64,000 nt of DNA from GWF2-38-69 sp965228125 (GCA_965228125.1 OZ245791.1:1612001-1676000), one strand, 5' to 3'. Positions 51,493 through 61,371 are shown, numbered from the stretch's first letter. Made by a program: numbers and translations. The notes: a model not told the origin generated them from the letters alone.

Positions 51493-51927
51493 CTATTGTA
51501 CCTCTTGATAATGCAATTCATTGGAGATAGCTGAAGCGGCTGCACTATCTGGATTGTTGCCGGAAGCTATAAAGTTACTGGAAGAATCTATGTCATTGTT
51601 AACTTGCTGGTTAATGTCATTCCAAAAAGCTCCATCAGCATTGATAATTTTTGCATCGGCAGAACCGCTTAATGTTCCAGCGTTATTGTCGTTGGTCAGC
51701 ATTGGATTGCCTTTTAACATAGGATCATTTGTAAGAGCATCCATAGTTTGTTGGTTGTTCAAATCAATAGGGCCTTGCATTGTTTGCGTTAAGTTAGATA
51801 TAACAGGAGTAGTTTGATTCGTGGTTTGAACCGTAGGATCAGTTGCGGCAGGAGTAGTTGCCTGTGAGTCTCCATAAGTTATAAGGGCGGCAGAAAACAA
51901 TAATAAGCAAATAATTGATATTTTCAT
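51493..51927 (-). CDS. Secreted Thr/Asn/Gln-rich hypothetical protein
   Basis: 144 aa from ATG 51927, chosen because AAGAAGG lies upstream and the product then begins with a signal peptide (MKISIICLLLFSAALITYG); an upstream start at 51972 would bury it. The mature part is low-complexity, rich in Thr, Asn, Gln and Ala, and has no cysteine. No family recognised. It stands alone beside tRNA-Met and the GNAT gene. Confidence 0.65.
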   Translation of the reverse strand: MKISIICLLLFSAALITYGDSQATTPAATDPTVQTTNQTTPVISNLTQTMQGPIDLNNQQTMDALTNDPMLKGNPMLTNDNNAGTLSGSADAKIINADGAFWNDINQQVNNDIDSSSNFIASGNNPDSAAASAISNELHYQEVQ

Positions 51928-51976
51928 TTTTTTACCTTCTTGCTCAATTAAATTTAAGGGATATTCCTGCATTATA

Positions 51977-52543
51977 TTATATCCGGGGATTTTTGCAAAA
52001 TTTTTTTCTCATTACGATTCCATTTTTGAGATAATGGTCACTACTAGTGCAAGGAAAAAATCCTTTTAATACTTTTATTTCTTTGAATTCATTGGAGACA
52101 TATATTTTTCTTGCTGTAGTCCAATTTTCAGAAACAACCAGAATAATAGATCCGATGTGGTTGAATTTATCTGCTATATACTTGAGGAAATCTTCAAACA
52201 GTCGTTTTCCAAAGCCTTTCCCCTGATGTTCAGGCATGATGCCCATTGAAGAGATATATAGTTCATTACCTTTGGAAATATGTTGTTTCCCGATAGAATG
52301 CCCAAGTTCAAACTGTTTTTTGTCAATTACATCCGACCTATTCCAGATTTCAGAGCAGATGTATCCTATGGGGATTCCTTTAACCTCTAATAATATGAAA
52401 CCTTCAGGAAAAATTTTTATCCTTTCCAGAAATACGCTTTCGTCTTCGCAAATAAAGTTCGAAAAAGTGGAACGTTCAATTTGCATGATAATGGATATAT
52501 CTTTTGGAAGAACAGTTCTATAAGTTATTTCGCGATTTTCCAT
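51977..52543 (-). CDS. GNAT-family N-acetyltransferase
   Basis: 188 aa. The GNAT fold is visible with motif A GIMPEHQGKGFGKRLFEDFL near residues 103-122 (Q/R-x-x-G-x-G/A acetyl-CoA loop as QGKGFG) and an N-terminal substrate strand ITYRTVLPKDISIIMQIE. Substrate unknown. It starts 7 bp downstream of the EamA transporter gene on the same strand, so the two are probably one operon. Confidence 0.82.
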   Translation of the reverse strand: MENREITYRTVLPKDISIIMQIERSTFSNFICEDESVFLERIKIFPEGFILLEVKGIPIGYICSEIWNRSDVIDKKQFELGHSIGKQHISKGNELYISSMGIMPEHQGKGFGKRLFEDFLKYIADKFNHIGSIILVVSENWTTARKIYVSNEFKEIKVLKGFFPCTSSDHYLKNGIVMRKKFCKNPRI

Positions 52544-52550
52544 TTTACGC

Positions 52551-53486
52551 TTAATCTTCTGTGGTTGGTGCGTATTTGGTCAGAGATGGATCTACTGAAT
52601 GCCTTTTTGCCGAAAAATAGGTGCCGGCCAACATTATCAAAGTACCCATGCACTGATTAAAAGAAGGCGTCTCTTTAAAATAGCATATCAGGATCAGAAG
52701 GCTAAAAAACGGAAATGTCATCCCGAGAGATATTGCCTTGGATATATCGAGCCGTCTCAGTCCCTCATACCAGGCAACTTTTCCTATCCCTAAAAGAATT
52801 AACCCTGTAAATAAAATAAGTCCCCAGTTATTTTCGATAACATTTGAAAGGTTTGCAACAGGACTGATGAATAATGCCAAGATGAATATAACAGCACCGC
52901 CCAATGCAAAACGAACAAAAAGAATAATTGAAGGCGATACAACATTCATAGCTTTTTTTGTATAAAAATTACCGATGGGATAAGTAATTGTGCTAACAAT
53001 AATGAGCAAGTCTCCAATATTAAGGGAGAATGATCCTTTGTATAGCATGAATCCAGCTCCTATCAGGATTCCTAACGCTCCGATGAGTTTCTCAATTGTT
53101 GTTTTTTCCCCAATTATTGAAGTGACAATAAGGGTAAAAATAATCTCGGACATGAGCAGCATTGATGAATTAAGGCCGTTTGTCATCCTTGAACCTGTGA
53201 AAAAGAGAATGTAAGGAATAATGACGATGCAAAGGGTAATCATTATTAACGAAGAATAGGATTCTTTCTTTGTCAGTTCGTGTAGTTCTCCTCTGAATAA
53301 AGCATAAATAAACGAACCGCAGGCGGCAAGCAGGGTAGTAAATGCAGCAAACATTATTGGATGAATATGTTGTGTACCGCGATTGACCAGAATAGGAAAA
53401 ATTCCCCACATTGCTGCGCTTGAAAGAACAAACGCAACGCCGATTTTTTCCTGTTTTTTAGAAATTGCACTCAATATTGCACTCAA
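52551..53486 (-). CDS. EamA/DMT-family transporter
   Basis: 311 aa with about ten membrane helices in two EamA repeats. The first begins VLSSAAMWGIFPILVNRGTQHIHP, the second IVSTITYPIGNFYTKKAMNVVSP. These proteins export or import small metabolites through the inner membrane. Substrate cannot be inferred. The start lies in an AT-rich region diverging from uvrB; ATG 53486 is taken, though later Met codons exist. Confidence 0.82.
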   Translation of the reverse strand: MSAILSAISKKQEKIGVAFVLSSAAMWGIFPILVNRGTQHIHPIMFAAFTTLLAACGSFIYALFRGELHELTKKESYSSLIMITLCIVIIPYILFFTGSRMTNGLNSSMLLMSEIIFTLIVTSIIGEKTTIEKLIGALGILIGAGFMLYKGSFSLNIGDLLIIVSTITYPIGNFYTKKAMNVVSPSIILFVRFALGGAVIFILALFISPVANLSNVIENNWGLILFTGLILLGIGKVAWYEGLRRLDISKAISLGMTFPFFSLLILICYFKETPSFNQCMGTLIMLAGTYFSAKRHSVDPSLTKYAPTTED

Positions 53487-53551
53487 AAATACTTATTTCG
53501 GCTGGAGAATCCTATTATTATTTTCCGATCGCTCCAATTATAGCTTAAAAT

Positions 53552-53580
53552 TTGAACTCTAGAGAAGTGTAAGATATTTT
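53552..53580 (+). promoter_or_regulatory. Possible promoter for uvrB
   Basis: TTGAAC (53552-53557), 17-base spacer, TATTTT (53575-53580). Moderate consensus match upstream of ATG 53621. No LexA-type operator is apparent to me. Confidence 0.35.
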
Positions 53581-53620
53581 CTTTTTAGCCAGTTACCAAT
53601 AACCAACCATAAACAGATGT

Positions 53621-55576
53621 ATGTTTAAACTTGTATCAACTTTCAGTCCGGCAGGAGATCAGAAAGAAGCAATAGGTAAACTCATAGGCGGATTGAATAG
53701 CGGCCTTAAAGAGCAGACCCTTCTGGGCGTTACCGGGTCAGGAAAGACATTTACAATGGCAAATATAATAGAGAAAATCCAGAAACCTACCGTTGTTATT
53801 TCGCATAACAAAACACTTGCGGCTCAATTATTTAGTGAATTTAAAGCATTCTTTCCTGAGAATGCTGTCGAGTACTTCGTAAGTTACTACGACTATTATC
53901 TTCCTGAATCGTACATTCCTCAGACAGACACTTACATAGCTAAGGATTCCAGCGTCAACGAAGAAATTGAGAGATTAAGGCTATCTGCCACAGCGTCGCT
54001 GATGACCAGAAAAGACGTATTGATAGTCGCAAGCGTTTCTTGTATATATGGTTTGGGTTCGCCTGAGGATTTCAAAATAATGAGTATTGAAATTGACAAA
54101 AAAAAGAATATTCCCCGCAAAGAACTTTTGGACAGGCTTGTGAATATTCAGTACGAAAGAAATGATATGCTTCCCGGAAAAGGGCAGTTTAGAGCCAAAG
54201 GCGAAGTAGTAGACATTCACACTCCCCACAATGACGAAATCATTAGAATCGAATACTTTGGCGATGAAATAGAAAAGTGTTCGGTTCTCAATTCTCTTAC
54301 TTATAAAAAACTAACAGAAATAGAATATGTAATAGTCCCGCCTGTTAAACATTTTGTGCTTCCGAAAGAACGTATATTTTCAGCGGAAGAACGGATTTTG
54401 GAAGAAATGCGGGAACAGGTTAAATTTTTTGAAGCCAGAAATAAACTTATTGAAGCCCAGAGAATTTATGAAAGAACCCGTTATGATCTGGAAATGATGA
54501 AAGAAATCGGCTATTGCAGCGGAATAGAAAATTATTCAAGGCATCTTGCCGGAAGGGCTCCGGGTTCGAGGCCGTATTGTCTTTTGGACTACATGGGAAA
54601 AGAGTATCTTCTTATAATAGACGAATCTCATGCGACGATTCCTCAATTGAGGGCTATGTACAATGCCGATAAAAGCAGAAAACAAACTCTGGTCGATTTT
54701 GGGTTCAGGCTGCCATCTGCTTTAGATAACAGGCCATTGAATTTTGAAGAGTTCAACAATCTGATAACAAATGCAATATATGTTTCAGCAACGCCTGGCG
54801 ATTACGAAGTTGAAAGGTCCTCATTGTTGGTCGAACAACTCGTTCGCCCTACAGGTTTGCTTGACCCTGAGGTTATAATGCGTCCTCTTGAAGGACAGAT
54901 AGACGATGTAATTGCAGAAGTAAAAGCAAGGGCGCTTAGGGACGAAAGGACTCTTGTTACCACCCTTACAAAAGCAAGCTCTGAAAAGTTAGCAGACTAT
55001 CTTAGCGACTTGGGAATAAGAGCAAAGTATCTGCATTCAGAATTGGATGCGATCAAAAGAGTTGAAATACTCAATGCGCTGCGTAAATCTGAATTTGACT
55101 GCCTGATAGGAGTTAATCTGTTAAGGGAAGGGTTAGACCTTCCTGAGGTTTCGTTGGTGGCTATTCTTGACGCAGACAAGGAGGGCTTCTTGCGTTCGGA
55201 AAGATCCCTTATGCAGGTCGCAGGAAGGGCGGCAAGAAATGTCGGCGGACAGGTAATTGTCTATGCGGATAAAATCACACCTGCCATCAAATGCTTGATA
55301 CGTACTACTGAGAGAAGAAGAAATGCGCAGATGGAGTACAACAAACTTCATAACATAATCCCAAAAACAATTATTAAAGAACTCAGGGATGATATTAAAT
55401 ACTCGGAAGGGAACAAGAAAAAACAGCGATTCAAAAATGACGTAATGTTAGATGAAGTAAACCCTGAAGACATGATAGAACTCCTTAGAGATGAAATGCT
55501 GCAGGCTGCTGAATCCCTTGAATTCGAACGTGCTGCGCTGCTAAGGGATAAAATAAAGGACTTAAGCGCCCGTTGA
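53621..55576 (+). CDS. uvrB: UvrABC excinuclease subunit B
   Basis: 651 aa, full length. Walker A GVTGSGKT (36-43). The beta-hairpin region is YYDYYLPESYIPQTDTYIAKD, and helicase motifs include LLIIDESHATIPQ near 330 and VNLLREGLDLPE near 500. The C-terminal UVR domain is MLQAAESLEFERAALLRDKIKDL. UvrB verifies DNA damage delivered by UvrA and recruits UvrC for nucleotide excision repair. It is monocistronic and convergent with the glycosyltransferase gene. Confidence 0.97.
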   Translation: MFKLVSTFSPAGDQKEAIGKLIGGLNSGLKEQTLLGVTGSGKTFTMANIIEKIQKPTVVISHNKTLAAQLFSEFKAFFPENAVEYFVSYYDYYLPESYIPQTDTYIAKDSSVNEEIERLRLSATASLMTRKDVLIVASVSCIYGLGSPEDFKIMSIEIDKKKNIPRKELLDRLVNIQYERNDMLPGKGQFRAKGEVVDIHTPHNDEIIRIEYFGDEIEKCSVLNSLTYKKLTEIEYVIVPPVKHFVLPKERIFSAEERILEEMREQVKFFEARNKLIEAQRIYERTRYDLEMMKEIGYCSGIENYSRHLAGRAPGSRPYCLLDYMGKEYLLIIDESHATIPQLRAMYNADKSRKQTLVDFGFRLPSALDNRPLNFEEFNNLITNAIYVSATPGDYEVERSSLLVEQLVRPTGLLDPEVIMRPLEGQIDDVIAEVKARALRDERTLVTTLTKASSEKLADYLSDLGIRAKYLHSELDAIKRVEILNALRKSEFDCLIGVNLLREGLDLPEVSLVAILDADKEGFLRSERSLMQVAGRAARNVGGQVIVYADKITPAIKCLIRTTERRRNAQMEYNKLHNIIPKTIIKELRDDIKYSEGNKKKQRFKNDVMLDEVNPEDMIELLRDEMLQAAESLEFERAALLRDKIKDLSAR

Positions 55577-55594
55577 AACTTCAGCAAAGAGTTT

Positions 55595-56704
55595 TCATAC
55601 GCCGTACAGTTTGATATAACTATCAGCCATTTTTTCGACAGTGAAATCATCCATATTATCAAATATAATCGCAGGCCTATTAATGTATTCTAGTATGTTT
55701 TCAATGGTTTCTGTAGAATTATTAAAATCGATATATTTCCCATTGGGGTAATTTTTCAAAAGTTCGGGGAGAGAGTCAGCATTGCTCGTTAAAATAGGGA
55801 TTCCATGAGCCATGGCTTCAAGCAAGACTAAACCAAAGCCCTCATATCGGGAAGGCATTACGAAAAGGTCAAAAGCTCCAATACATTCTGCGGCATCCTT
55901 CCTGTATCCTGGCAATAATACCTTGATGTTTTTAGGAGCGGTATTTGCTGGGGTTTCAAGTTCCGGCCTCTGTCGTCCTTCTCCAAGTATGACAATTCCC
56001 CAGGTTTCTCCCCCCGGAATAGACTTTGACAATTCAGAAAGAAAACTAAAAAAAACATCATAGCCCTTTTGCCAGTCCAGCCTTCCTATTGAACCGATAA
56101 TCTTATTGCAAGCGTTAAAATTCCATTCGGAAATGAGTTGTTTTTTGTTGTCATCCGTAATAGAGGCAGGCAATTTGATACCATTATGCACTACGCTTAT
56201 CAGCCCAGCGCTTTGTTTGAGTTTTTCTGCATGCCACTTGGCTGCGGCTTGTGACACTGCAGTATAAATATCACACAGTTTAAATGTGAGTTTGTCAAGA
56301 AGAAATATCATTTTCTGGTTTTGCCTTCTTTCGGCGATATGAATTGTGTTGATAAGCAGAAATTTCTCTCCTAAGAGTTTTGCAAAACGGCATGCGAGGT
56401 TTGCGTGCATAAGGTGGGAGTGAACGATCAACCTGGAATCAATATATTTCTCTCTTATTTTTTTTATAAACTTATTAAGTCCAAATACTCGCCAAAGAGT
56501 TTTCTTTGTCGTATTAAGATAAAAAACTTCTATGCCGTTGTCCTTGAGTTCATTAGATATTGTTTTTACAGAAGGGGGCCCTTGCACTGAAATGACAGTA
56601 ACTCCAAAGCCTCTTTTTTTCAGTTCTATACTTAAATTGGCAAGAATCCTTTCGGCTCCGGCTGGCTCAAGTTCGGTTATTACCTGAACTATATGAGTTT
56701 TCAT
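55595..56704 (-). CDS. Family 4-type glycosyltransferase
   Basis: 369 aa GT-B fold. The N-terminal ELEPAGAERILANLSIELKKRG and C-terminal MPSRYEGFGLVLLEAMAHGIP (E-x7-E nucleotide-sugar site near 285-293) are typical of GT4 enzymes. IGRLDWQKGYD marks the start of the second Rossmann domain. It probably adds a sugar in surface polysaccharide or lipopolysaccharide. It is 10 bp downstream of the heptose-type kinase gene, supporting an envelope-sugar role. Confidence 0.88.
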   Translation of the reverse strand: MKTHIVQVITELEPAGAERILANLSIELKKRGFGVTVISVQGPPSVKTISNELKDNGIEVFYLNTTKKTLWRVFGLNKFIKKIREKYIDSRLIVHSHLMHANLACRFAKLLGEKFLLINTIHIAERRQNQKMIFLLDKLTFKLCDIYTAVSQAAAKWHAEKLKQSAGLISVVHNGIKLPASITDDNKKQLISEWNFNACNKIIGSIGRLDWQKGYDVFFSFLSELSKSIPGGETWGIVILGEGRQRPELETPANTAPKNIKVLLPGYRKDAAECIGAFDLFVMPSRYEGFGLVLLEAMAHGIPILTSNADSLPELLKNYPNGKYIDFNNSTETIENILEYINRPAIIFDNMDDFTVEKMADSYIKLYGV

Positions 56705-56714
56705 AGAATTATTA

Positions 56715-57719
56715 TTAATTCTGAAATTCTTTGAGCAACTCTTCCTGAGTAACAGAAGAAGTACCTATTCTTCCTACGACAATTCCTGCAGCGTGGTTGG
56801 ATATCTCAGCAGCCTGATGCCCTGAAGCTCCACCGAGTAGCGCCAGAGTATAAGCAGCTATGACTGTATCTCCTGCACCAGTAACATCAAACACCTCTTT
56901 GGCTTTAGTTGGTATATGGATAGGTTGTTTGTTGTTTTCATAAAGGGCCATCCCTTTTGATCCCAAAGTGACAAGGAGTTGTTCAACTTCCCATTCATCC
57001 TTCAGGATTTCAGCTACTTCTTTCAGTGCTGGATCGCTGGTAGGCGGATTGGTAAGTTCTTTATTGTAAACGCCTGCCAATGCAAACGCCTCAGTTTGGT
57101 TTGGAGTAGCAAGAGTTATGCCCTTAAACTTTAGTCTTCTGCTTGGGTGCGGGTCTAAAGAAGTCACAATTCCTTTTTTGTTTGCGACGTATAGAATTTC
57201 AGTCATCATTTCTGATGTAATGAGCCCTTTGGCATAATCTTCGAATATGACTGCATCAATTTTCCCTGTTTTCATCAATTCGATAATTTTAGTTGTAATA
57301 TAGTCATGAAGGTAGTGAGGAATGGTTTCTTTATCTTCATAGTCTACTCTTGCAAGTTGTTGTGACTCAGCAAGAATCCTTTGTTTCTCTATTGTAAGGT
57401 AATTTTTGTCTATTGTAATAAAATCACTGTTTATTTTACTATCCTTAATAAGTTCAAGAAGCTGAGCTCCATTAGCTTGTGTTCCTAGAATCCCGAAAGC
57501 TATGGCTTCTCCTTCGAGAGAAACAATGTTTCTCATTACATTTGCCGCTCCGCCAAGGCCATAAGTCTTTTTTTTGACATGAACTACAGGGACAGGTGCT
57601 TCAGGAGAAATCCTTGTAACTTTTCCCCAGATGTAAGAATCCAGCATAAGGTCGCCGACGACAGCCACTTTTTTACCTGTCATCGATTTAAAGATCGATT
57701 TTAAAGAATTGCTATCCAT
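56715..57719 (-). CDS. rfaE1: D-glycero-beta-D-manno-heptose-7-phosphate kinase-type PfkB enzyme
   Basis: 334 aa PfkB/ribokinase fold. RfaE-type N-terminus KVAVVGDLMLDSYIWGKVTRISPEAP, substrate loop GLGGAANVMRN near 55-65, and anion-hole/catalytic VTGAGDTV near 275-285. It lacks the C-terminal nucleotidyltransferase half found in bifunctional HldE. It would phosphorylate heptose-7-phosphate in ADP-heptose synthesis for the LPS core. It overlaps the FHA gene by 1 bp. Confidence 0.88.
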   Translation of the reverse strand: MDSNSLKSIFKSMTGKKVAVVGDLMLDSYIWGKVTRISPEAPVPVVHVKKKTYGLGGAANVMRNIVSLEGEAIAFGILGTQANGAQLLELIKDSKINSDFITIDKNYLTIEKQRILAESQQLARVDYEDKETIPHYLHDYITTKIIELMKTGKIDAVIFEDYAKGLITSEMMTEILYVANKKGIVTSLDPHPSRRLKFKGITLATPNQTEAFALAGVYNKELTNPPTSDPALKEVAEILKDEWEVEQLLVTLGSKGMALYENNKQPIHIPTKAKEVFDVTGAGDTVIAAYTLALLGGASGHQAAEISNHAAGIVVGRIGTSSVTQEELLKEFQN

Positions 57720-58540
57720 TACAATCTCCTTCCCGTGTCTAAAGAAGTTTCTGCTTCAAGTTGATTAACAAGATTATTTATAAAAATATTGGGATTAAGC
57801 TTCAATTTTACAGTATAAATACTTTTCAGGGTTTCCCAACTATCTACTATATTGCCAAGAGAATGAAGATCCCTGTAGACCATTCTTGTCTCATCCCAGC
57901 CCATTGAATCACGGTATTTCCTGATATATACTGCAATATCGTTTTCTGTTCCTATAAGGAGGTTCTTTACGCTCTTGTTTTCAGGATTGTTTGCTTCTAA
58001 GTTTCTTGTCTTATTCCTGATGTTGTCTATATACAGAAATGTATCTTGTCTCATGGATGCCAAAGAAGCTTCTTTCTGATGTTTTAGATTATATGGGAGC
58101 CATATCATAATGACCAATTCAAACACGACGAGCAGAGCCAACAAAAACAAAGCTGCTATTGAAGAAAAACTTGCTTTCCAACTTCTTCGCATTGCATCAT
58201 GCAGTATGTGGAATTTATATTTTATATCAGCAAAAGAAATTATGTCTCCATCGCATAAAACAGCAGGCCATTTGTCAACATCTTTGTTGTTGATCAAAAT
58301 CGGAGCTGCGTGAATACCTACAATCCTGTGCTCATTTGCATAAGGGTATATTTCGCAGTGAAGAGGGAGTATTTCGTGTGAAGTGATTTTTATTTCGCAG
58401 TCTGAAGCGGACCCGACTTTGATTTTGCTCCTAAACACCATTGGGGGCGTATAGTTCTCTTCTTCATCAGTAATTACTTTTAATACAAAGGCCATAAAAT
58501 CACTTGGAATAAGTTTTTTGTAATCTATGAATTCTAACAA
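57719..58540 (-). CDS. FHA-domain membrane protein
   Basis: 273 aa. Residues about 20-115 form an FHA-like fold (KVGSASDCEIKITSHEILPLHCEIY, with LINNKDVDKWPAVLCDGDIISFADIKYKF as its later strands, key residues S, H and N retained). A membrane helix near 128-152 follows, then a helical C-terminal domain. FHA domains bind phosphothreonine, suggesting a link to Ser/Thr kinase signalling. It heads a three-gene minus-strand unit with the heptose-type kinase and glycosyltransferase, an unusual combination. Confidence 0.78.
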   Translation of the reverse strand: MLEFIDYKKLIPSDFMAFVLKVITDEEENYTPPMVFRSKIKVGSASDCEIKITSHEILPLHCEIYPYANEHRIVGIHAAPILINNKDVDKWPAVLCDGDIISFADIKYKFHILHDAMRRSWKASFSSIAALFLLALLVVFELVIMIWLPYNLKHQKEASLASMRQDTFLYIDNIRNKTRNLEANNPENKSVKNLLIGTENDIAVYIRKYRDSMGWDETRMVYRDLHSLGNIVDSWETLKSIYTVKLKLNPNIFINNLVNQLEAETSLDTGRRL

Positions 58541-58621
58541 TATATCTGATTTTTTTCAAACATAGGAGGTATGTATAGATTTTTTTCAAACATTTTGCTC
58601 AGTTTAATCTGTTATAGAGTA

Positions 58622-58650
58622 TTGCCCTTTGGATATTGTCATAATAAAAT
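58622..58650 (+). promoter_or_regulatory. Possible promoter for the coiled-coil gene
   Basis: TTGCCC (58622-58627), 17-base spacer, TAAAAT (58645-58650), about 50 bases before ATG 58702. Confidence 0.35.
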
Positions 58651-58701
58651 GATATACAAAATTTCTAAATTCTTACAGTTACTAGCTTTTTTAAAATTAA
58701 T

Positions 58702-59922
58702 ATGAAGTTGGCTTTTTGGAAAAAATCTGATCGAATGCAAAGAATAGAATTACATCCTAAAAAAGGGGGCTATTCTTGGATATTTAAAGTTGTTTTGGGC
58801 TTAGTTATTTTAGGCTTGCTTATTAACTTTGTCCTTTTGTTGTTGCTCAATGATAAAACGGCGGCTCTTCGCAAAGACAAGGAACTGATGGCTGAATCAA
58901 TAAACAGGACATCAATAGTTATGGATAAAAATAGCGGGACCGCATATGCAAAAAATTTATCAGTGGAATCGCTTATCAATGAAGACACATTTCAGAATTC
59001 TTTGCCTGTCCTTACAAAACAAGCGACGGAACTTACTAAGGAAAGAGACGCTCTTGCGAAGACACTAAGCTCAATTTCATCCTTATTGGATGAGGCGACA
59101 CGAAAAAGCGAAGCACAATTTGCTAACTTCAATTCGTATGAACAGTCTTCCAAACTAGTTTACGACATGATAAAAAAATCTATGGATGTTAATAATGTTC
59201 TTGCGACGTTCATTGTTAATATTTCTGAGGCATTGCAACAAAATATCCCTGATAAGAATGAATTTATTTCTGAAGCTAGATTTTATGTGGATCCTGCCTT
59301 TCTGAAATCATTAATTAACAATGTGGACAAAGAGAAACAGCATCTTTCGGAATTAACGGATGAAATTTCTAAAAAAGACAAGGCTATAACAGAACTGAAA
59401 AATACTATCAAAAACACATCAGGCAGCGAAGATGAAATTAAAAGGCTATTTAATGAACAGCGCAAAGAATTGGAGCGTATTAAAAGCGACTATGAAGCAT
59501 TAAAATCCAATGTGCCTTCATCTGATGGCTTTGATGACGAAAATGACGAAAATGACGAAGAAGTTCAATCCAATACATCGACGCCTCAACCTTTAGTCCA
59601 AAATGAGGTGCGCACTGTATTTCCTGAATACTATTATAAGCTTAGAGGGAAAGTAGTTGAATACAATTCTAAATGGGGCTTTGTTATTTTAGACTTTGGT
59701 GCAGACACAAAATTGAATGTAGAAATTGATGGTGTTTTCAAAGAAGTTACTGTTCCTGCGCCATTGGGGCAAGAGCTCTATATTTCCAGAGGTGATCAGT
59801 ATATTGCAAAGGCCAAAATAGTTAATGTTTATGCTAAATATTCAGTAGCTAATGTTATATTTCCTGCAAATGGTGAGGTAGCCAAAGGAGATTCAGTTTT
59901 TTTTGACAATCCAGGGCAGTAA
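58702..59922 (+). CDS. Membrane-anchored coiled-coil protein
   Basis: 406 aa. One membrane helix at about 27-50 is followed by long coiled-coil segments (about 95-140 and 205-275). An acidic linker (DDENDENDEEVQS) comes next, and then a C-terminal beta-rich domain of about 100 residues (YYKLRGKVVEYNSKWGFVILDFG, VTVPAPLGQELYISRGDQYIAKAKI). The architecture resembles MreC-like or cell-envelope scaffolding proteins, without clear homology. It diverges from the FHA gene and is followed by a small lipoprotein gene. Confidence 0.72.
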   Translation: MKLAFWKKSDRMQRIELHPKKGGYSWIFKVVLGLVILGLLINFVLLLLLNDKTAALRKDKELMAESINRTSIVMDKNSGTAYAKNLSVESLINEDTFQNSLPVLTKQATELTKERDALAKTLSSISSLLDEATRKSEAQFANFNSYEQSSKLVYDMIKKSMDVNNVLATFIVNISEALQQNIPDKNEFISEARFYVDPAFLKSLINNVDKEKQHLSELTDEISKKDKAITELKNTIKNTSGSEDEIKRLFNEQRKELERIKSDYEALKSNVPSSDGFDDENDENDEEVQSNTSTPQPLVQNEVRTVFPEYYYKLRGKVVEYNSKWGFVILDFGADTKLNVEIDGVFKEVTVPAPLGQELYISRGDQYIAKAKIVNVYAKYSVANVIFPANGEVAKGDSVFFDNPGQ

Positions 59923-59960
59923 AAATTAAATAGTAAAAAATAACAAATATTAAAAGAACT

Positions 59961-60116
59961 ATGAAAAAGATTATATTTGCATTATCCGTGACTATTATAG
60001 CAATTTGTTCAGGATGTCAAAATCCTCAGGAAGATGATGGGATAAGCCCTTTGCCTCAGAACAGACCATCTTCGGCTGAGCTCAGAATGGGAAGCGGAAT
60101 CCCTCTCAAATACTAA
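59961..60116 (+). CDS. Small lipoprotein, 51 aa
   Basis: ATG 59961 opens MKKIIFALSVTIIAICSGC, a lipoprotein signal with lipobox ICSGC (Cys19). A short polar mature part ends PLKY. An AAAAGAA tract lies upstream. Only 38 bp separates it from the coiled-coil gene, and its 3' end overlaps the convergent rmuC gene by 11 bp. Probably co-expressed with the membrane scaffold protein. Its small size means gene finders may miss it. Confidence 0.72.
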   Translation: MKKIIFALSVTIIAICSGCQNPQEDDGISPLPQNRPSSAELRMGSGIPLKY

Positions 60117-61371
60117 TTTTCTGTGTTGGGTCTTCGCAATCTAGTTTTATTGCACGGTCTACTATTTCTTTGCTGTCGAGCTTTTGGGGAAGTGAAGCCA
60201 TATCCTTATTCGCTTTGGTTTTAATGCCGAGTTTTTTTAGCTTCTCTGATCTTGCAAAGAGGTTTCCTTTGCCTGTCGACAGATGGTTGAGCGCACTATG
60301 GAAATGGCTTTCTGCTGACTTAATAGCGTTTTCTATGCTTAGAAAACTTTCAGTAAAATCATAGAGTTTATTATATATTTTCCCGGCTTCTTCGGCGATT
60401 TGTTCTGAATTTCTGTTTTGGTATTCGTAGCGCCAGATTGTGTTGATAATCTTCAGGGCAAGAATAAGAGTAGTAGGCGAAACAAGTATTATTTTTTTCT
60501 GAAGAGCGTTAGTGATTAATTGAGAGTCATTTTCTATAGCAAGAAGAAGTGCGCTTTCTATAGGGATGAACATTAAGACATGATCTATTGTTTTTATTCC
60601 AGGCAAATCGGAATATTCTTTTGTATTTAGATTCTTAATGTGGTTTGAGATACTGAGTTTGAAGCTATTTAGGGCTGACGCTTTCAAGTCCGAATCAGTT
60701 GCGGAAACGTACTGTTCGTAAGAAAGAAGTGATACTTTTGAATCTATTATGATGTCTTTATTGTCCGGTAAATGAACTATTGCATCAGGCCTCTTAATTT
60801 TACCTTCATCATCTCTTGAACTGGCCTGCACTTCATATTCTATTCCTTTTTTCAACCCGGAATATTCCAAAGCCCTCTCCAGAATCAGTTCCCCCCAGGT
60901 TCCTTGGTTTTTTGTGCTTCCTTTTAATGCATTTGTCAGGTTTTTTGCATCAGTTGACAGAGTCGTATTGAGTTCTTTTAACATATTAAGTTCAGTTTTC
61001 AAAGACGCTCCGTCTGAGGTTATTTTGATTCTGAATTTTTCTATTTCGTCTTTTAAGGGAGTAACAATGTTTGAGATTTTCTCCTTGTTTTGCTCTGCGA
61101 TTATCATGCCTTTTTCTTCAAATATTCGATTTGAAATATTTTCAAATTCTTTTGTCAGGTTTTCTTTCGCCTGAGCGAGAGTTTTAAGTTTTTCCTCTGA
61201 AAGGTTTTTTTCACCTCGGAGTTTTTCCTCAAGGACAGCGATATTACTTTTATAGAGCGAAGAGATTTCAAGTTCTGTGGCTTTCATTTTAGAGCGAGAG
61301 ATAATATTTGATATTAAAAACCCTAAAACCATCCCTAACGGAAGGGAAATAGCTACGAGAAAATAGCCCAT
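60106..61371 (-). CDS. rmuC: RmuC-family DNA recombination protein
   Basis: 421 aa. An N-terminal membrane helix is followed by a long coiled coil (about 30-150). The RmuC nuclease-like domain is TKNQGTWGELILERALEYSGL, then RPDAIVHLPDNKDIIIDSKVSL and SALLLAIENDSQL. RmuC limits inversions and large recombination events; the domain resembles PD-(D/E)xK nucleases (D and xSK residues present). Convergent with the small lipoprotein gene. Confidence 0.92.
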   Translation of the reverse strand: MGYFLVAISLPLGMVLGFLISNIISRSKMKATELEISSLYKSNIAVLEEKLRGEKNLSEEKLKTLAQAKENLTKEFENISNRIFEEKGMIIAEQNKEKISNIVTPLKDEIEKFRIKITSDGASLKTELNMLKELNTTLSTDAKNLTNALKGSTKNQGTWGELILERALEYSGLKKGIEYEVQASSRDDEGKIKRPDAIVHLPDNKDIIIDSKVSLLSYEQYVSATDSDLKASALNSFKLSISNHIKNLNTKEYSDLPGIKTIDHVLMFIPIESALLLAIENDSQLITNALQKKIILVSPTTLILALKIINTIWRYEYQNRNSEQIAEEAGKIYNKLYDFTESFLSIENAIKSAESHFHSALNHLSTGKGNLFARSEKLKKLGIKTKANKDMASLPQKLDSKEIVDRAIKLDCEDPTQKISI

